A stretch of DNA of 64,000 nucleotides from Nissolia schottii (GCA_003254905.1 QANU01070688.1:437833-501832); one strand, 5' to 3'. Shown: positions 38,339 through 49,604, counted from the stretch's first letter. Program-made: numbers and translations. Notes: generated by a model from the letters alone, not told the origin.

Positions 38339-38548
38339 CGCCATGTGGTTCGCCATGTAGGGACTAGTGGGCTTCTTAATGAAGTTCTCGTCAGCGAACT
38401 TTGTGTCGTAGATCAACCCGCTGCCTGTTTCATTTCTAGCGGTGAAGTCGCCGCCTTGGCACCTGAAGTTGGGGTTCACGCGGTGGAAGGCGGGTCCCTT
38501 GTAGTGGAGTGGCTTGCCGCAGCCGTCGACTCTCTTCTCGCCGGTGCT
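38339..38548 (-). pseudogene. Captured cyclophilin (peptidyl-prolyl isomerase) fragment
   Basis: The minus strand reads [18 protein letters not shown], then [20 protein letters not shown], then [10 protein letters not shown]. This follows the core of plant cytosolic cyclophilins, including the FHR.....QGGDFT active-site region. It covers roughly 60-70 residues of a family of about 170. The expected start and the later half are missing. It lies inside the LTR element, with other host-like fragments, so it is a transduplicated piece. Substitutions at conserved sites suggest no selection for isomerase activity. Confidence 0.8.
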
Positions 38549-39566
38549 TCTTGCCAGCCACCACGCCGGCTTTGCTCCGCTCAGATCTCCCTTCATCGTC
38601 CTCCCCTCGCCACCAGACGCCGCCGCCTCCAAGCCACACTTCGTCGCCTCAACTTCACTGTGGACCACCGTGACTTCTGCTTCTCGCGACGTCGTCGATG
38701 AGGGCTTGGTGTTGTAGTGACCATGAACATTGTCGTTCGACGTTGACGATGACTACACCAACGCTGCCCGTAACGTCGCTCCAGCATTCTCAACGAACAC
38801 CTCCGCCCTTGACGCGGTTGCTTGCGCCACCACGATGTCATCTCCACCGTACGAATTTGGTGGCTCCAGTGGGGGAATCTACTGTTCTTCCTCCCCTCCT
38901 TCACTTAGATCTGACCTCAGATCTATCTCAGGTTGGTTTTCTTCTTGCTGCTTAGGTTCTTGGTTTGTTACGGTTGGATTTTCCTTTGTTTCTGCTGTTA
39001 CCATAATTGGTAGCTGCATCTGGTGTTGAATATTTTGATCTGAATTTTTTAATTCTTGATCTGTTGCTGTTGATTTGAATTTTTCCTCTGGATCGCTTTG
39101 AACTTTTGTCTTGTCCTTTGCTAGAATTTTTGCTTCTAATTTTGGTAGCATTGATTGGCTTTATACGTCTGATCTGAATTTTTCTATCATTTCTTCCCAA
39201 TCAATTTCCCATTTTGCAACTTCAGTTTGAGCAATTTCTGGCAAAATTGACCTGAAATCTTGCTGGTAACGGTACAAGAAAGTTACCTCGAAAGTCCTCC
39301 AATCGGCTGACGGATTTCGCCGACGCCATAGCTGAAACCAAGTCAGATCGCGGCCAGACAATCCTTTTTCAACCTACAGTAACCTCTACAATTCCAATGC
39401 ACCTCTGGCCTTCCAAAGCTTCCATGCACTAAGGATCCACCAATAGCCTTGATCGCCGTCGAATAGTGGAAGTCTTTCTTGTAATTCGTCTGCAATTTTT
39501 GGTGTTGAGGCTGAGTTGTTTTCTCCACCATGGATGGTAGGCATGGTGGGCAATGAAAGCACCATT

Positions 39567-39851
39567 TGTAATGAAGTGGATTTGTAATGGACTGAATTAT
39601 GGAAATAATAGAACAATTTTGTATATTTTCTGCATTTGTGGTGTTTGAATTACAAGGAAATAGATAGTGATGGAAAACCTTCCTAAGGAGGGAGATGACC
39701 AGAGAGAAAAATATTCTAAGAGAGAGAGGTAGGATTAGCAATACAATTTTCCATAATTTCTAATTCCCCTCTTCCCCTATTTATAATAAATTTGGCTCCA
39801 CTAATTGGGCCAATTCCTGATTCGGACCTTTATTTACTTAGGTCCGTTACA
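39567..39851 (-). repeat. LTR (5' LTR of the minus-strand element)
   Basis: Direct repeat of 36739-37026 with TG...CA ends, followed on the right by the target-site copy CAGTG. A few substitutions and small indels separate the two LTRs, so the insertion is not brand-new. Confidence 0.9.
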
Positions 39852-39856
39852 CAGTG

Positions 39857-41345
39857 ATGCAGTGGTGGGAATAGAGAAAGAGGTCGTTGCTGAAGATTTG
39901 CTATTTTATTTATTTAATTGAGATTTGAATTTTTTGGTCACAAAGGTTAACACATAAAAGCTGCGTTTGGTTGCTGAGACAATATTAAAATACAAAGACA
40001 TGACTAAAAATTAGTCTTATATTTTGTTTGATGATAATATACAATAAATAATTTATTATATTTATATCATATTTAATTTTGTGTAAAAGATATAAAAAAA
40101 ATTAAAAATGACAAAGAAAAGCTCTTTGTTCCTTCCTTCATCCTTCCTCATCTTTTCTCCTTCCTTTTTCTTCCTCCTTGCTCCCTCGACTTGTTTCGTG
40201 TGTTGCTATTAGTGGTGGTGGTGATTGTGGTTGGTGGTGGTAAGTGGCCACATTGGTGGTGATTGCGGTTGGTGGTAGGTTTGGTGGTGGTGGCCCCGTT
40301 GGTGGTAGAGGTGGTGATGATTGCGGTTGATGGTGGTGGATTTGGTGGTGGTGACCATGTTGGTGGCGGAGGTGGTAGACCATGTTAGTGGCAAAGGTGG
40401 TGGTGATTGTGGTAGTGAATGGTTGGACTTATTAGGCAAAATAACCAATAAAAAAATATTTTATGGGTAAAATTAAAAATCAAAATTTTATTAAATTTTT
40501 GTCTGTTTCTATCTTTGTGTCCTAGGTAAATTAGAAGGACAAAAAGTACACAATTTTTTTTTATTATGGGACATAAATTTTTTGTTCTTATCTCAGTAAA
40601 CAAATTTATGAAGAGGCTCTGCTTGCGGAAGAGGTAGAAAGTGACGAAGAGCCATGGGTTCTGCTCTGGAGTCTATTCGGGACATTTTAGATGGAGGGAA
40701 AAGAATGATTTAGATAATGTATAACGTTCTTGTTTGGAAGTTTAATATGGATCGGAGGAGGGTCCTCTTGTTTGAGAATTATTTTTTTTTTTAATGTGGG
40801 TGGAGGAAAAATGCCCAAAATAAATAAAGAAAAAAACTCAATTAATTTTAAATCACTTGACCTGTCTTAAGTCATCATAAAGAAGAGAGCACACAGAAGA
40901 GGGTGTTTTTACGAACCAATGAATATGAAAAGAATTCTCCAAATGGCTCAAGTGGGCATACCATTTGCAACTCAATTTGCCTTTTTAAACACATGCTTAA
41001 GCTTGACATCCCACTCGAGATTGAGAAGATCGTGGATCTTTCAGATGATAAAGAAAGAGAGATGCCTTCAATTAGGAGCATTAGTCACCAGAATGAGCAC
41101 ACTTTGGGAGTTACAATCCACCCTCACCTTCCTAAAACCATAAGTTAAATGAAATGGAAAGAAACTATAAGTAAGTTACAGTACAAATGTTCATAATCCC
41201 TCCTAAACCCTTTAATTTGAGGACACAAAATCTCATGGTTTAATGACAATGAGTGATTTACATGGTCCTTCTTAGTCATTCTCTCCTTTTTCTCTCAAAT
41301 AACATCTCCTAAACATTAATAAAATAAAAATGAACTTTTTTTTAA
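39857..41345. other. Intergenic, low-complexity GGTGGTGGT tract
   Basis: A GGTGGTGG/GTGATTG tract at 40210-40420 makes His/Pro-rich false frames on the minus strand. The frame at 40903-41148 has no recognisable domain. The remainder is AT-rich intergenic DNA. Confidence 0.4.
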
Positions 41346-41364
41346 GAAAAAAAATTTTGACGCA

Positions 41365-42060
41365 AAATTTTTTTTTTGGTAGACAAAGGGGCTAAAGCCC
41401 AAAAGGAAAACAACTAGAAATAGCCTCCACCAGGCCACACGATCTGAATCAGATCATTCAAAAGTAATGTACGAGTAGCCGTTGGGGCTACATCAAAATA
41501 AGCGATCTCAAATTTATCAAGGTTGTGACTCAGATTGACAAGACAATCAACAACTTTGTTGGACACCCTGAAGACATGTTGAAGATACACCACCCAACTC
41601 CTTGATAAAATCTGAGATATAATCGAGGCAGCTGGGTGTAAGCGATTATGGCAATTCTGGATAAGCTTAATAGCACTTTGTGAGTCGCAATCAACTCGCA
41701 CTTGTTGAAAACCACCACACCAGGCAATATTTAACACATGCAAAATGCCCTATAACTCGGCTATGGTAATGGATGTCAAACCCAATTTGATCGAGAAGCT
41801 TTTAACAAAACTTCCTAATTCATCTCTAATTAGACCCCTGCATCCTGCACTGCTAGAGCTAAGCACCGAACCATCACAATTCGCTACCACCCATCCAGGT
41901 GAAAGAAAATGCCAACAAACCAGATGTTCCTCCAAGTTGGAAGAGATAGGAGACGAATAAATATCAACCGGAGGAGAATAATGCTTAATCCTCATACCAA
42001 AAGAAAACCAAAGATCACCAACACTAGGGGAAGAGTTATTAAAAATAAAATTTGTAAAAG
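41365..42060 (-). mobile_element. 5'-truncated LINE (L1-type) 3' end with RNase H domain
   Basis: On the minus strand a reverse-transcriptase-associated RNase H domain (RVT_3 type) reads WVVANCDGSV, then AGCRGLIRDE, then ITIAEL, a stop, and VRVDCDSQSAIKLI. The acidic residues expected for catalysis (CDGS, AEL, DCDS) are visible. An in-frame TAG follows AEL, so the copy is dead. Downstream the strand reads GGGCTTTAGCCCCTTTGTCT followed by an A-run (plus-strand T-run at about 41371-41380), the usual LINE tail. The reverse transcriptase part is absent, as in typical 5'-truncated copies. Confidence 0.75.
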
Positions 42061-42099
42061 GAAAAGGAAAAAGAAATTAAATTAAACGGATAAGAACGA

Positions 42100-42640
42100 C
42101 GGTCAGCACTTAGTCATCGTTGACTTTTCAACTGGAATATGTGGTTGTGGTGAGGAGAGAGAAAACGTGAGTGAGCTGATTTTTCTTGGCCATGGGGACC
42201 ACTTTCCAGTCCTGTTTGATCGTGTTTTGTCATACGCTGTCTGGCTATTTCGCGTACTGCCGTCTGAAAAATATTCTGGATGTCTTTCCACGATCTCCTA
42301 ATTTTCCTAGTGAGGATTTGGGCTATTCTAAGGTATTTGTGACCTTTCCCCTGTAAAAGTATACTTCCCAGAGACGAAAGGAACTGTTCTAGTGTCTGGA
42401 AAATCGTCCAAAACTGAGCAAAACTCCGTTTTACCGACAATTTAGATTTACCGTCCAATTCTAAGGGTCAAGAGGAATTTTTTAAGTGTCATCAGATTTT
42501 CGAGAAACTAAATAGAATAATTTCCACAGACACTTTTGTCCTAAGGATTCGGGTTTTTTTATATCTTTTAACCTATACAGAGGGCTTCTACTGATTTTTC
42601 TCTTGTGAAATCCTTGCTAAGGGAAAAGTGGGATGTTACA
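42100..42640. other. Repeat-like, possible LTR fragment
   Basis: The stretch ends with GTGGGATGTTACA (about 42628-42640), a common end of legume gypsy-type LTRs. No matching start or second copy was found. The long minus-strand frame at 42114-42458 is not recognised. Confidence 0.3.
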
Positions 42641-42849
42641 ACCCCCATTGTCTTCAAAACTCTCCAAAACTCCCTCCCATACTCTCAACTCTCCAAAACT
42701 CTCTCCCAAACCCTCTAACTCTCCATTCACCGTCGCCGCTGCCGCCGCCGCCCTCGCTGCTGTCGTCACCACCACCACCACCAACCCTCCATAAAAGCCC
42801 CACTGCTCAATACCCTCTATACCAAGAAAAAGAGGATCTAATGCCTATA

Positions 42850-43640
42850 TCAATAGTTGAAAAGGAATAGATGAAAATGTCCCCTAGAGAGATAGCCAAA
42901 CAAATTTTCCCTCCACCCTTTCAATACCATTCCAATCACTTCTCAAAACTAGAATATTTAATGAGTTTATTTTGGTAGACACTGAGTCTGTCGAAATAAC
43001 TCATAAGAAAGATCAAAGTAACATTGTACACTCAAAGGTCGAGATACTTAAAATCTTATCTGTTCAAGATTGGAACCAAGAATTATTTAAACCCCAAATC
43101 CGTTTCCAGGCAATTCAATCCACAACAATTTTCATAACAACTATATAGATGGCTGGTACCACACCTTTTATTATAAACCTTACCAACATTCCTGGTTCTT
43201 ATGGTTCAAGAAGGGAATATTCTTGAAATTCCCCAAATGGTTCATTAAGTGGTTTCATGATTTTGGACCTACCACTAACATCTTCCCAGGATAAGTTCAA
43301 AATAGTTACCTATATTTCAAAGATAACACCACTTTTGTAGAGGGTTATCAATTAATATCATCTGTAGCCAGTCAGGCAATCACATGGATTATGTCGTGGG
43401 ATTATTCCTCGGCAAAGTTCATCGAGCAGTCTAATCTACACTTCTTAGTTAGATCAATAAGAATAAAATGGTGGAACAAGTTCAATATTAATTTGATAAA
43501 CATAGAAAAAATACGAGAATGGATCAAACTGAGTAACCAAGGCAAGGCTATTAGTCATCCAATTCAAAAAGAAAAATAATCAATATTCTTAGCAGAAAAG
43601 GCCCAAGTCATGGCCGCCTTTGCAGCTGCTACTTCCGAAG
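42850..43640 (+). pseudogene. Pararetroviral ORF remnant, 3' end of viral genome
   Basis: Translated pieces in different frames include VDTDSVEITHKKD near 42980 and SWDYSSAKFIEQSNLHFLVR near 43390-43450, each flanked by stops or shifts. I recognise the pattern as caulimovirid-like but cannot assign a function. It lies immediately 5' of the viral promoter region. Confidence 0.6.
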
Positions 43641-43958
43641 CACAGTTTCAAGAAAAGTTAAAGCAATTGTAGACCCTAAAGCAATCAGAAGATGATGAGG
43701 CTTCCAGCTTTTCCAACTATCTCCAAGATAACGAAGATGACTGCTTTGGAATCTTGGAATAAACCTCCAATCAAAAGTGTAGGCAACCGACAAAAAACTG
43801 TGCAAACAACTCATCATCCAAGCACGCGGAATCATTTAAAGATGAAATGACATAAAGCTAGTTCAATTATTGTACTATTATACTGTTCAATTACTTTACT
43901 TTTTCAATAATGTAATCATAATGCCTAAAGACTTGTCTTTGAGACCTCCCGACTTCTC

Positions 43959-43965
43959 TATAAAT
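43959..43965 (+). promoter_or_regulatory. TATA box of the pararetroviral promoter
   Basis: TATAAAT sits in the context CTTCTCTATAAATGGGGAG, close to the usual layout of caulimovirid transcript promoters. A leader of roughly 300 nt follows before the primer-binding site. Whether it is active in the plant is unknown. Confidence 0.6.
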
Positions 43966-44253
43966 GGGGAGCCCTTCAACTTTGTTCGACAGAGCGAAAA
44001 ATCAAAAAAAAAATCCCTTGTACCAAAAATGTTTTCAGGAATATAAAGCATTCTCTTGTTCAATACTCTTTGTAAGTGTTTTTGGTTTTCATGCTCCTTA
44101 TTGTGCTAAATTATTTATCATCACTTATTGTCGTTTATACTATTATTTCTTTCATCTTATCGAATTCTTGCACAATATCTTTCAATTATATTCTTACTCT
44201 GAATATGATTTGTATAACGAATTCTCGATCTTCAATATGATCTAGGCCCGCTC

Positions 44254-44267
44254 TGGTATTAGAGCCA
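44254..44267 (+). promoter_or_regulatory. Primer-binding site for initiator tRNA-Met
   Basis: TGGTATTAGAGCCA matches the standard TGGTATCAGAGCCA complement of plant initiator tRNA-Met at 13 of 14 positions. It lies downstream of the viral TATA box and upstream of the movement-protein fragment. Confidence 0.75.
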
Positions 44268-44699
44268 TTTCTAGGTGTTGTTAAGGTCATTACTGTTATC
44301 TTGTTCGTATTTTCTCTAGTTTTAGTTATCCCAAGGCTCAAACATTTTCTTTTCATTTTCCTGGGGGTGAAGCACTGAGAGGTGCGAGTACGTTGGTCAG
44401 CCCTTAAGACTTAGTGTTCTCGACAAAAGAAGTAAGTCTGTTGGTAAGCTGAGTAGAGGAAGAGGTAGTCCCGTAACATAACCCAGAGAGATGGCAAGAT
44501 TATTAAGAACCTTGAGAAAGCTAAACCTAGGGAGAAACAACAAAATAATAGTAAGAGATCCTAACAAGGCATCTAGTTCAAATACCGATAACTCTGAAAG
44601 TTCAGTCAAGCAACAAGAGTTACAAATTGTAGAATTAGAAAAATCGCTCGTAAACTAGTCAATACCCAAGGTAAAACCAAGTGAAATTTATTAAAAAGA

Positions 44700-45050
44700 C
44701 TCAATATTATCAACTGCTCATGAAGAAATACACATGATTGAACATAGCTACCTAGGAACAGAAAGTAATAAGGTCATAAATCTATTAAGTCAAGAAGATT
44801 TAGATCAACATATTAAAAAGGGATATAATTTTATTCATTTAGGACTTATCCAAGTAGCTGCAAAATCTACTTATAGATTAGGAGTAAGCCTACCCATAGT
44901 AATGATGTTAAGAGATCTAAGATTAATAAGATTTCAAGATTCTGTAATAGCAATTATGGAAAGCAACATCCATGATGGTCTTGCTTTCTTTAACTATTAT
45001 CCTAATTTTTCAATGAACTTAAATAATGAATATACTTCAACAGCTATAAA
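44700..45050 (+). pseudogene. Pararetroviral movement-protein fragment (30K superfamily)
   Basis: The frame from 44734 reads YNFIHLGLIQVAAKSTYRLG and later FFNYYPNFSMNLN, the conserved core of caulimovirid 30K movement proteins, which enlarge plasmodesmata. Stops lie upstream in the same reading (for example near 44656). The 3' part is missing: after position 45047 the sequence switches to a copy of the viral leader, so the last residues of the open frame are not movement protein. Confidence 0.7.
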
Positions 45051-45110
45051 ATTATTTATCATCACTTATTTATACCTAAAATAATAAATAATAGTATAAA
45101 CGACAATAGG

Positions 45111-45510
45111 TAGGGTTTGGGAACGTCAAGATTTTGATGTTGGATTGGGTTCTGATAGTCTTGGTTTGGCCGGTGTTCGTGGAGATGATTGGAAGTGGAT
45201 GTTTTTATTTTTAATTATTATTATTTTTTTATATATTTCAAAACACAATTTACTTGATAATTAACGTGCTAAATCTAGCTTGGGTGCTCTTTTGTTTCAT
45301 TAACTTTCAGCAACTTAAACCTTGCTCCACCGCATTAACAACAACTCAAAATACCAAATGCCTTTCTATTATTTTCACACTTAACATATGCACCATGTAT
45401 AAGTTTATTTATTTATTTTTTCCTATGCAGTTATATATGTTCTTATCAACTTTTTACGTACTTTAGCACGCAGAAAGGAAGATGTAGCGGAACAAGCTCA
45501 ATGATGAAGC
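45111..45510 (+). promoter_or_regulatory. Promoter and 5' leader region of the NLR gene
   Basis: About 400 bp separate the viral remnant from the NLR start codon. The sequence is AT-rich. A short upstream ORF starts at 45501 (ATGATGAAGC, stop TGA at 45528-45530) and overlaps the main start in a different frame. No confident TATA box was chosen; promoter elements could also lie within the viral remnant. Confidence 0.45.
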
Positions 45511-45530
45511 ATGGCTATTCCTATACCTGA
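45501..45530 (+). CDS. Upstream ORF overlapping the NLR start codon
   Basis: Two adjacent ATG codons open a nine-codon frame ending at TGA 45528-45530. It overlaps ATG 45511 out of frame. If the transcript includes it, ribosomes starting here would bypass the main start, which could lower NLR translation. It has no homology signal and its use is inference. Confidence 0.4.
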   Translation: MMKHGYSYT

Positions 45531-48500
45531 TTTCTTGCAACAATATGCAGTCGACTTGGTAACAGAGTACATAACGAATCAACTGGACTATGTGTGGAAT
45601 TATGAGAAGAAATTTAAGGAGCTAGAAACAGATGTCGAGACGCTCTGTAAAGAAAGAGACGTGGTGCGTGATAAAGCTGAGGAGGAGGAAGACCGATATG
45701 GAAGAGAAGTATACGATCATGTTACCATATGGTTAGGTCGGGTAGATGAAATAATTTCTGAATATGAAAAGTTCAAAGAAGACGACAGTAAACATGGGGG
45801 TTATCCCCTTGCTTTTCCTAATCTGGAGATAAGGTATTCTCGAAGCAAACTAGCACAAGATATTAAAGAGAGGGTTGCAGAACTGCAGAAGGAAAGGCAT
45901 GATAGCATATCTCGTTGGCAGGGCCCAGTTTCCATGGGTGATGCTTTTTCTAATGTCGTTTATGAAAGCTTTGAATCGAGAAGAAAAATCATGGATCGTG
46001 TTATGGAAGCATTGGAAAACTCGAGTGCTAGAATGATCGGTGTTCACGGTCCAACTGGTGTAGGGAAGACCACATTGGTTATACAAGCTGCGAACACAGC
46101 TCGGGAGAAGAAGTTGTTTGATGTGGTGATTATGGCGAACGTGACAAAAAGTCTCGACATCAGGAAAGTTCAAGGGCAAATTGTTGACAGGCTAGGGATT
46201 AAGTTGGAAGAGGAAAGTGAGCAGGCAAGAGCAGTTCGCATACAAGAGACGTTGAAGAAAAAGAAGAAGAACATCCTTATAATCCTAGATGATCTGTGCG
46301 CTAAAATAGATTTGAATATGTTGGGGATTCCATCAGAGAGTGGTAAAGGCATCCAGAAGAAACTCAAAGAAAGAAAAACCCCTGCCTCTGAGACTTGCAA
46401 TAAAAAGGAGCCAAAACAACCTCCCGGATCTGGTGCAATGAAAGATGAAAAGAGCATTAAGGTTCAAATGGAAGACCATTACAAAGGGTATAAGGTTTTG
46501 CTGATTTCTGAGGTGAGACAAGTATTGAGCCAAATGGATGTGGAGGCAAGCTTGATTTTCTCGGTGAACGTCTTAACTAGCCAGGAGGCAGAGGTCTTGT
46601 TCAAGAACATGGCTGGAATAGGTGACAAAAATTTTGAATTTGAAAAATTAGCAGCTCAGATCGCCAAGAAGTGTAACGGGTTACCAATGTCTATTGTAAC
46701 AACGGCAAGGGCATTGAAAGATCAGAGCCACTCGGTTTGGGAGGATACCAATCTGACGCTTGAAAGGCAAAAGACAACAGGAACCCCCGAGTATTCTACA
46801 AAGTTGAGTTATCAGCTTTTAGAAAATGAAGAGCTCAAGATTACTTTCTTGCTTTGTGCTCGTATGGGTCATGATGCATTAGTTACGGACTTGGTGAAAC
46901 ATTCCATTGGTTTGGGCTTTCTTCAAGGAATCTACACAGTACGGGAGGCCAGAGATAGAGTACAAACGTTGCTTGTGAGACTAAAGCAGTCAGGTTTGTT
47001 GTCAGATAGTTATTCAAGTGATCATTTCACGATGCAGAATCTTGTCCGCAATGCAGCTTTGTCAATAGCATCCGAGGAGAGCCATGTGTTCATGTTGACA
47101 GAAGGAAAACTAGATGAATGGCCTGATGAGGATAAACTTGAAAGGTGCACTGCTATTTCCTTACGACATTGTGATGTCATCGAGGAGTTTCCTAAAATCA
47201 TAAAATGTCCTAAACTTAGAGTCTTTCATGTTGACAATAATGATCCACATCTGAAAATACCAGATGACTTTTTCCAAGAAATGAAAGAACTCAGAGTATT
47301 GATTTTGACTGGCATCCATTTCTCACCATTGCCTCCATCAATTAGATACCTAAAGAAACTCAGAATGCTTTGTTTGGAGCAATGCATACTAGGTGAGCAA
47401 TTATGCATCATAGGAGAGTTGAAGAATTTAAGAATTCTTAGCTTTTCAGGATCTGATATTGAAAGCTTACCTGTTGAATTAAAGCATTTATCTAAGCTAC
47501 AAATTTTTGACATAAGTAACTGCTCCAAACTTAGATTGATTCCACCTAATGTAATATCAAATTTGACTAGTTTGGAGGAGTTGTATATGAGAAATGTTTT
47601 GATTGAATGGAAGGTAGATGAGGGACAAGGAAGCCAAACTACAAATGCTAGTCTTTTAGAGTTGGGGCATCTAAATCAATTAACAAATCTTCACATACAA
47701 ATCCCAAGTGTTGCCCATTTGCCCAGGAATTTGTTCTTTGACAAGTTGTATAGTTACAAGATTGTCATTGGTTCTTCAAATAGATATTTAGAGTCTGATT
47801 CCAAAATGCCAGAGAAGTATGAATTGTCGAGGTTTTTGGCAATACAGCAAAAAGATGGCTTTAACATTCATTCTCAGAAAGGGATCAAAATGCTGTTCGA
47901 AAGAGTTGAAAGGTTGCTGTTGGTAAAACTCAGTGGTATCCGAGATATCTTTTATGAGTTGAATTTGAAAGGATTTCCATATCTTAAACATTTGTCCATT
48001 GCAAGTAATTCTGACATTCAGTCTCTCATCAACCCAAAGGACAGAAAGCAATATGATGAGAATGCTTTTCCTAAATTGGAGTCATTGGATCTATATAAGC
48101 TCAAGAACATGAAGGAAATTTGCTCCTCTTCCTGTAAACTTTCAGCATCCTCCTTCGGTAAACTGAAAATTATCAAGATCAAGCTTTGTGGTCAATTGAA
48201 GAAAGTCTTCTTAGTTTCTACAGTTAAACTTCTACCTTCCCTTGAAGCTATTCAAATTTCTGAATGTAACTCTTTGAGGGAGATTGTCCATGTGGAGAAT
48301 GCTAACAAAATTGAGCCTCTTAGATTTCCTGAATTACGCTCTTTGATGCTACAATCCTTATCTGAGTTTATTGGATTCTATCCAGTAGAAGGGACCAAAA
48401 TACTATTCCAAGAAAAGGTGTGTTCAGACCTATTTTGTAAACTTGTTTTCCTTTTACATTTTAAACTCTATTTCATATTTTATTAGTCAAAACTGAAAAG

Positions 48501-49572
48501 GAAGGAGGGTGTTAGTTGGTTAACTTTGAAATAGATTAATTTTTGTCTAGTGTAAAATAACTTAAGAAAACCAAACCCAATTCTTTAGTTTCTGGATTAA
48601 CTAATTAGGTGTGTTGCTTTGCAGGTTGTAGTTTCCAAATTAGAGAGAATGGAGTTGTCTTCCCTTCAAATTGAAAAATTATGGGTTGACCAAAGTCCTC
48701 ATTTTCAAAATTTGATACACTTGGACGTGAATGGTTGTGGGAATTTAAAATGTTTATTGTCATTCTCTATGGCAACAAATCTGAAGAATCTTCAAAGCCT
48801 TTTCATTAGTGCATGTGACAAGATGGGACACATCTTTCTTCAAGGGCAAGGTAGTGATGCTAAAAGGAAGGTACGTTGGTTGTTGGCGTTATAGATTCAT
48901 TTTTTTTTTGTTGGGCCTTGCTATGGCATTTTTCCCTTAACTTTGCTCTTTACTAATTTTTATGAATAAAAATTTCACTAATCCAAAAATTTTACATCAC
49001 AGGCTCAAATGTTTAAGCATTCCAAATTTATATAGCAACTTCCATTCTTTGTGTGGCTTCATTTTATATGGAACTAATAGCTTGTTATCATGGATGTTAG
49101 AGAATGAGTGTTGTTATTTGTACATTAGAATTTGGTGAAATGTATGGGTAGTAATTTTATATGGGACATGGTGCTAACTCACATCTTATCTAGCACTGGA
49201 TGGGATCCCATTGGAATAGAGGCCCCATTAGGATCACAGCAGTGGTACATATATGATGTGAGTCGACATGGTGTTCCATACAAAATGAGTACACATAACA
49301 CAACTCTAGAATTTGACATCAAATACAATAATTTTCTCACATGTGCATACATTATATGTATCTCATCGCTATATATGCATATCTTCATACTCGCCCATAT
49401 TCACATCAGTATATGGTCTCCTATACAATCTCTATATATTTTACATTCGAAAAACTTTTTTTTAGAGAATTTGAAAACTTACTCAGAAATATACATAGGA
49501 TATGCACAAATATGGAGCGTGCCCTACATTTTCATCTTCTTATCCCACTTTACATAAGCCCATGGATGATTG

Positions 49573-49604
<32 letters not shown>

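Larger units (their letters stand above)
36739..39851 (-). mobile_element. Non-autonomous LTR retrotransposon carrying captured host gene pieces
   Basis: LTRs of 288 bp (36739-37026) and 285 bp (39567-39851) are near-identical, start TGTAA and end TTACA. A perfect 5-bp duplication CAGTG flanks the element (36734-36738 and 39852-39856). The purine tract AAAGGGGAAAG next to the left LTR on the minus strand sets the orientation. TGGTGCTTTCATT just inside the right LTR is the candidate primer site. Minus-strand internal fragments resemble Ty3/gypsy gag (LPLFDGDQGYWWI near 39470; GRDLTWFQLWRRRNPSADW near 39320) but are frame-broken. A distal fragment with DLEDKVHF (37039-37130) resembles the pol C-terminus. 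No protease, reverse transcriptase or integrase is seen, so it must have moved with outside enzymes. The size and layout fit the GAG-only (TR-GAG) class. Confidence 0.85.
42850..45110 (+). mobile_element. Endogenous pararetrovirus (Caulimoviridae) remnant
   Basis: The parts run in the plus direction. First is a frame-broken viral-type coding stretch (about 42850-43640) with Trp-rich segments such as FPKWFIKWFHDFG. Next are a promoter-like region with TATAAAT (43959-43965), a leader, and a tRNA-Met primer site (44254-44267). Last is a 30K-type movement-protein fragment (about 44700-45050). This is the order expected when the end of one genome copy adjoins the start of the next, so the insertion came from a circular or tandem form. 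No reverse transcriptase is present in the window. Stops, frameshifts and a rearranged right end show it is not functional. The closest groups are probably florendovirus- or petuvirus-like; this is inference from gene order. Confidence 0.75.

Noticed and set aside
40138-40448. Pro/His/Thr-rich minus-strand frames
   Set aside because: They are produced by GGTGGTGGT repeats and have no coding signal.
45048-45084. C-terminal residues of the open movement-protein frame
   Set aside because: This DNA is a copy of the viral leader, so the peptide is an accident of the rearranged junction.
46170-46533. Minus-strand open frames inside NLR exon 1
   Set aside because: They are antisense to the conserved NB-ARC coding exon, show no family features and are explained by its codon usage.
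48418-48486. Stop codon at 48484-48486 as the true end of the NLR
   Set aside because: A good donor lies at 48418, the next exon continues LRR sequence in phase 0, and all following exons are in frame to 59089.
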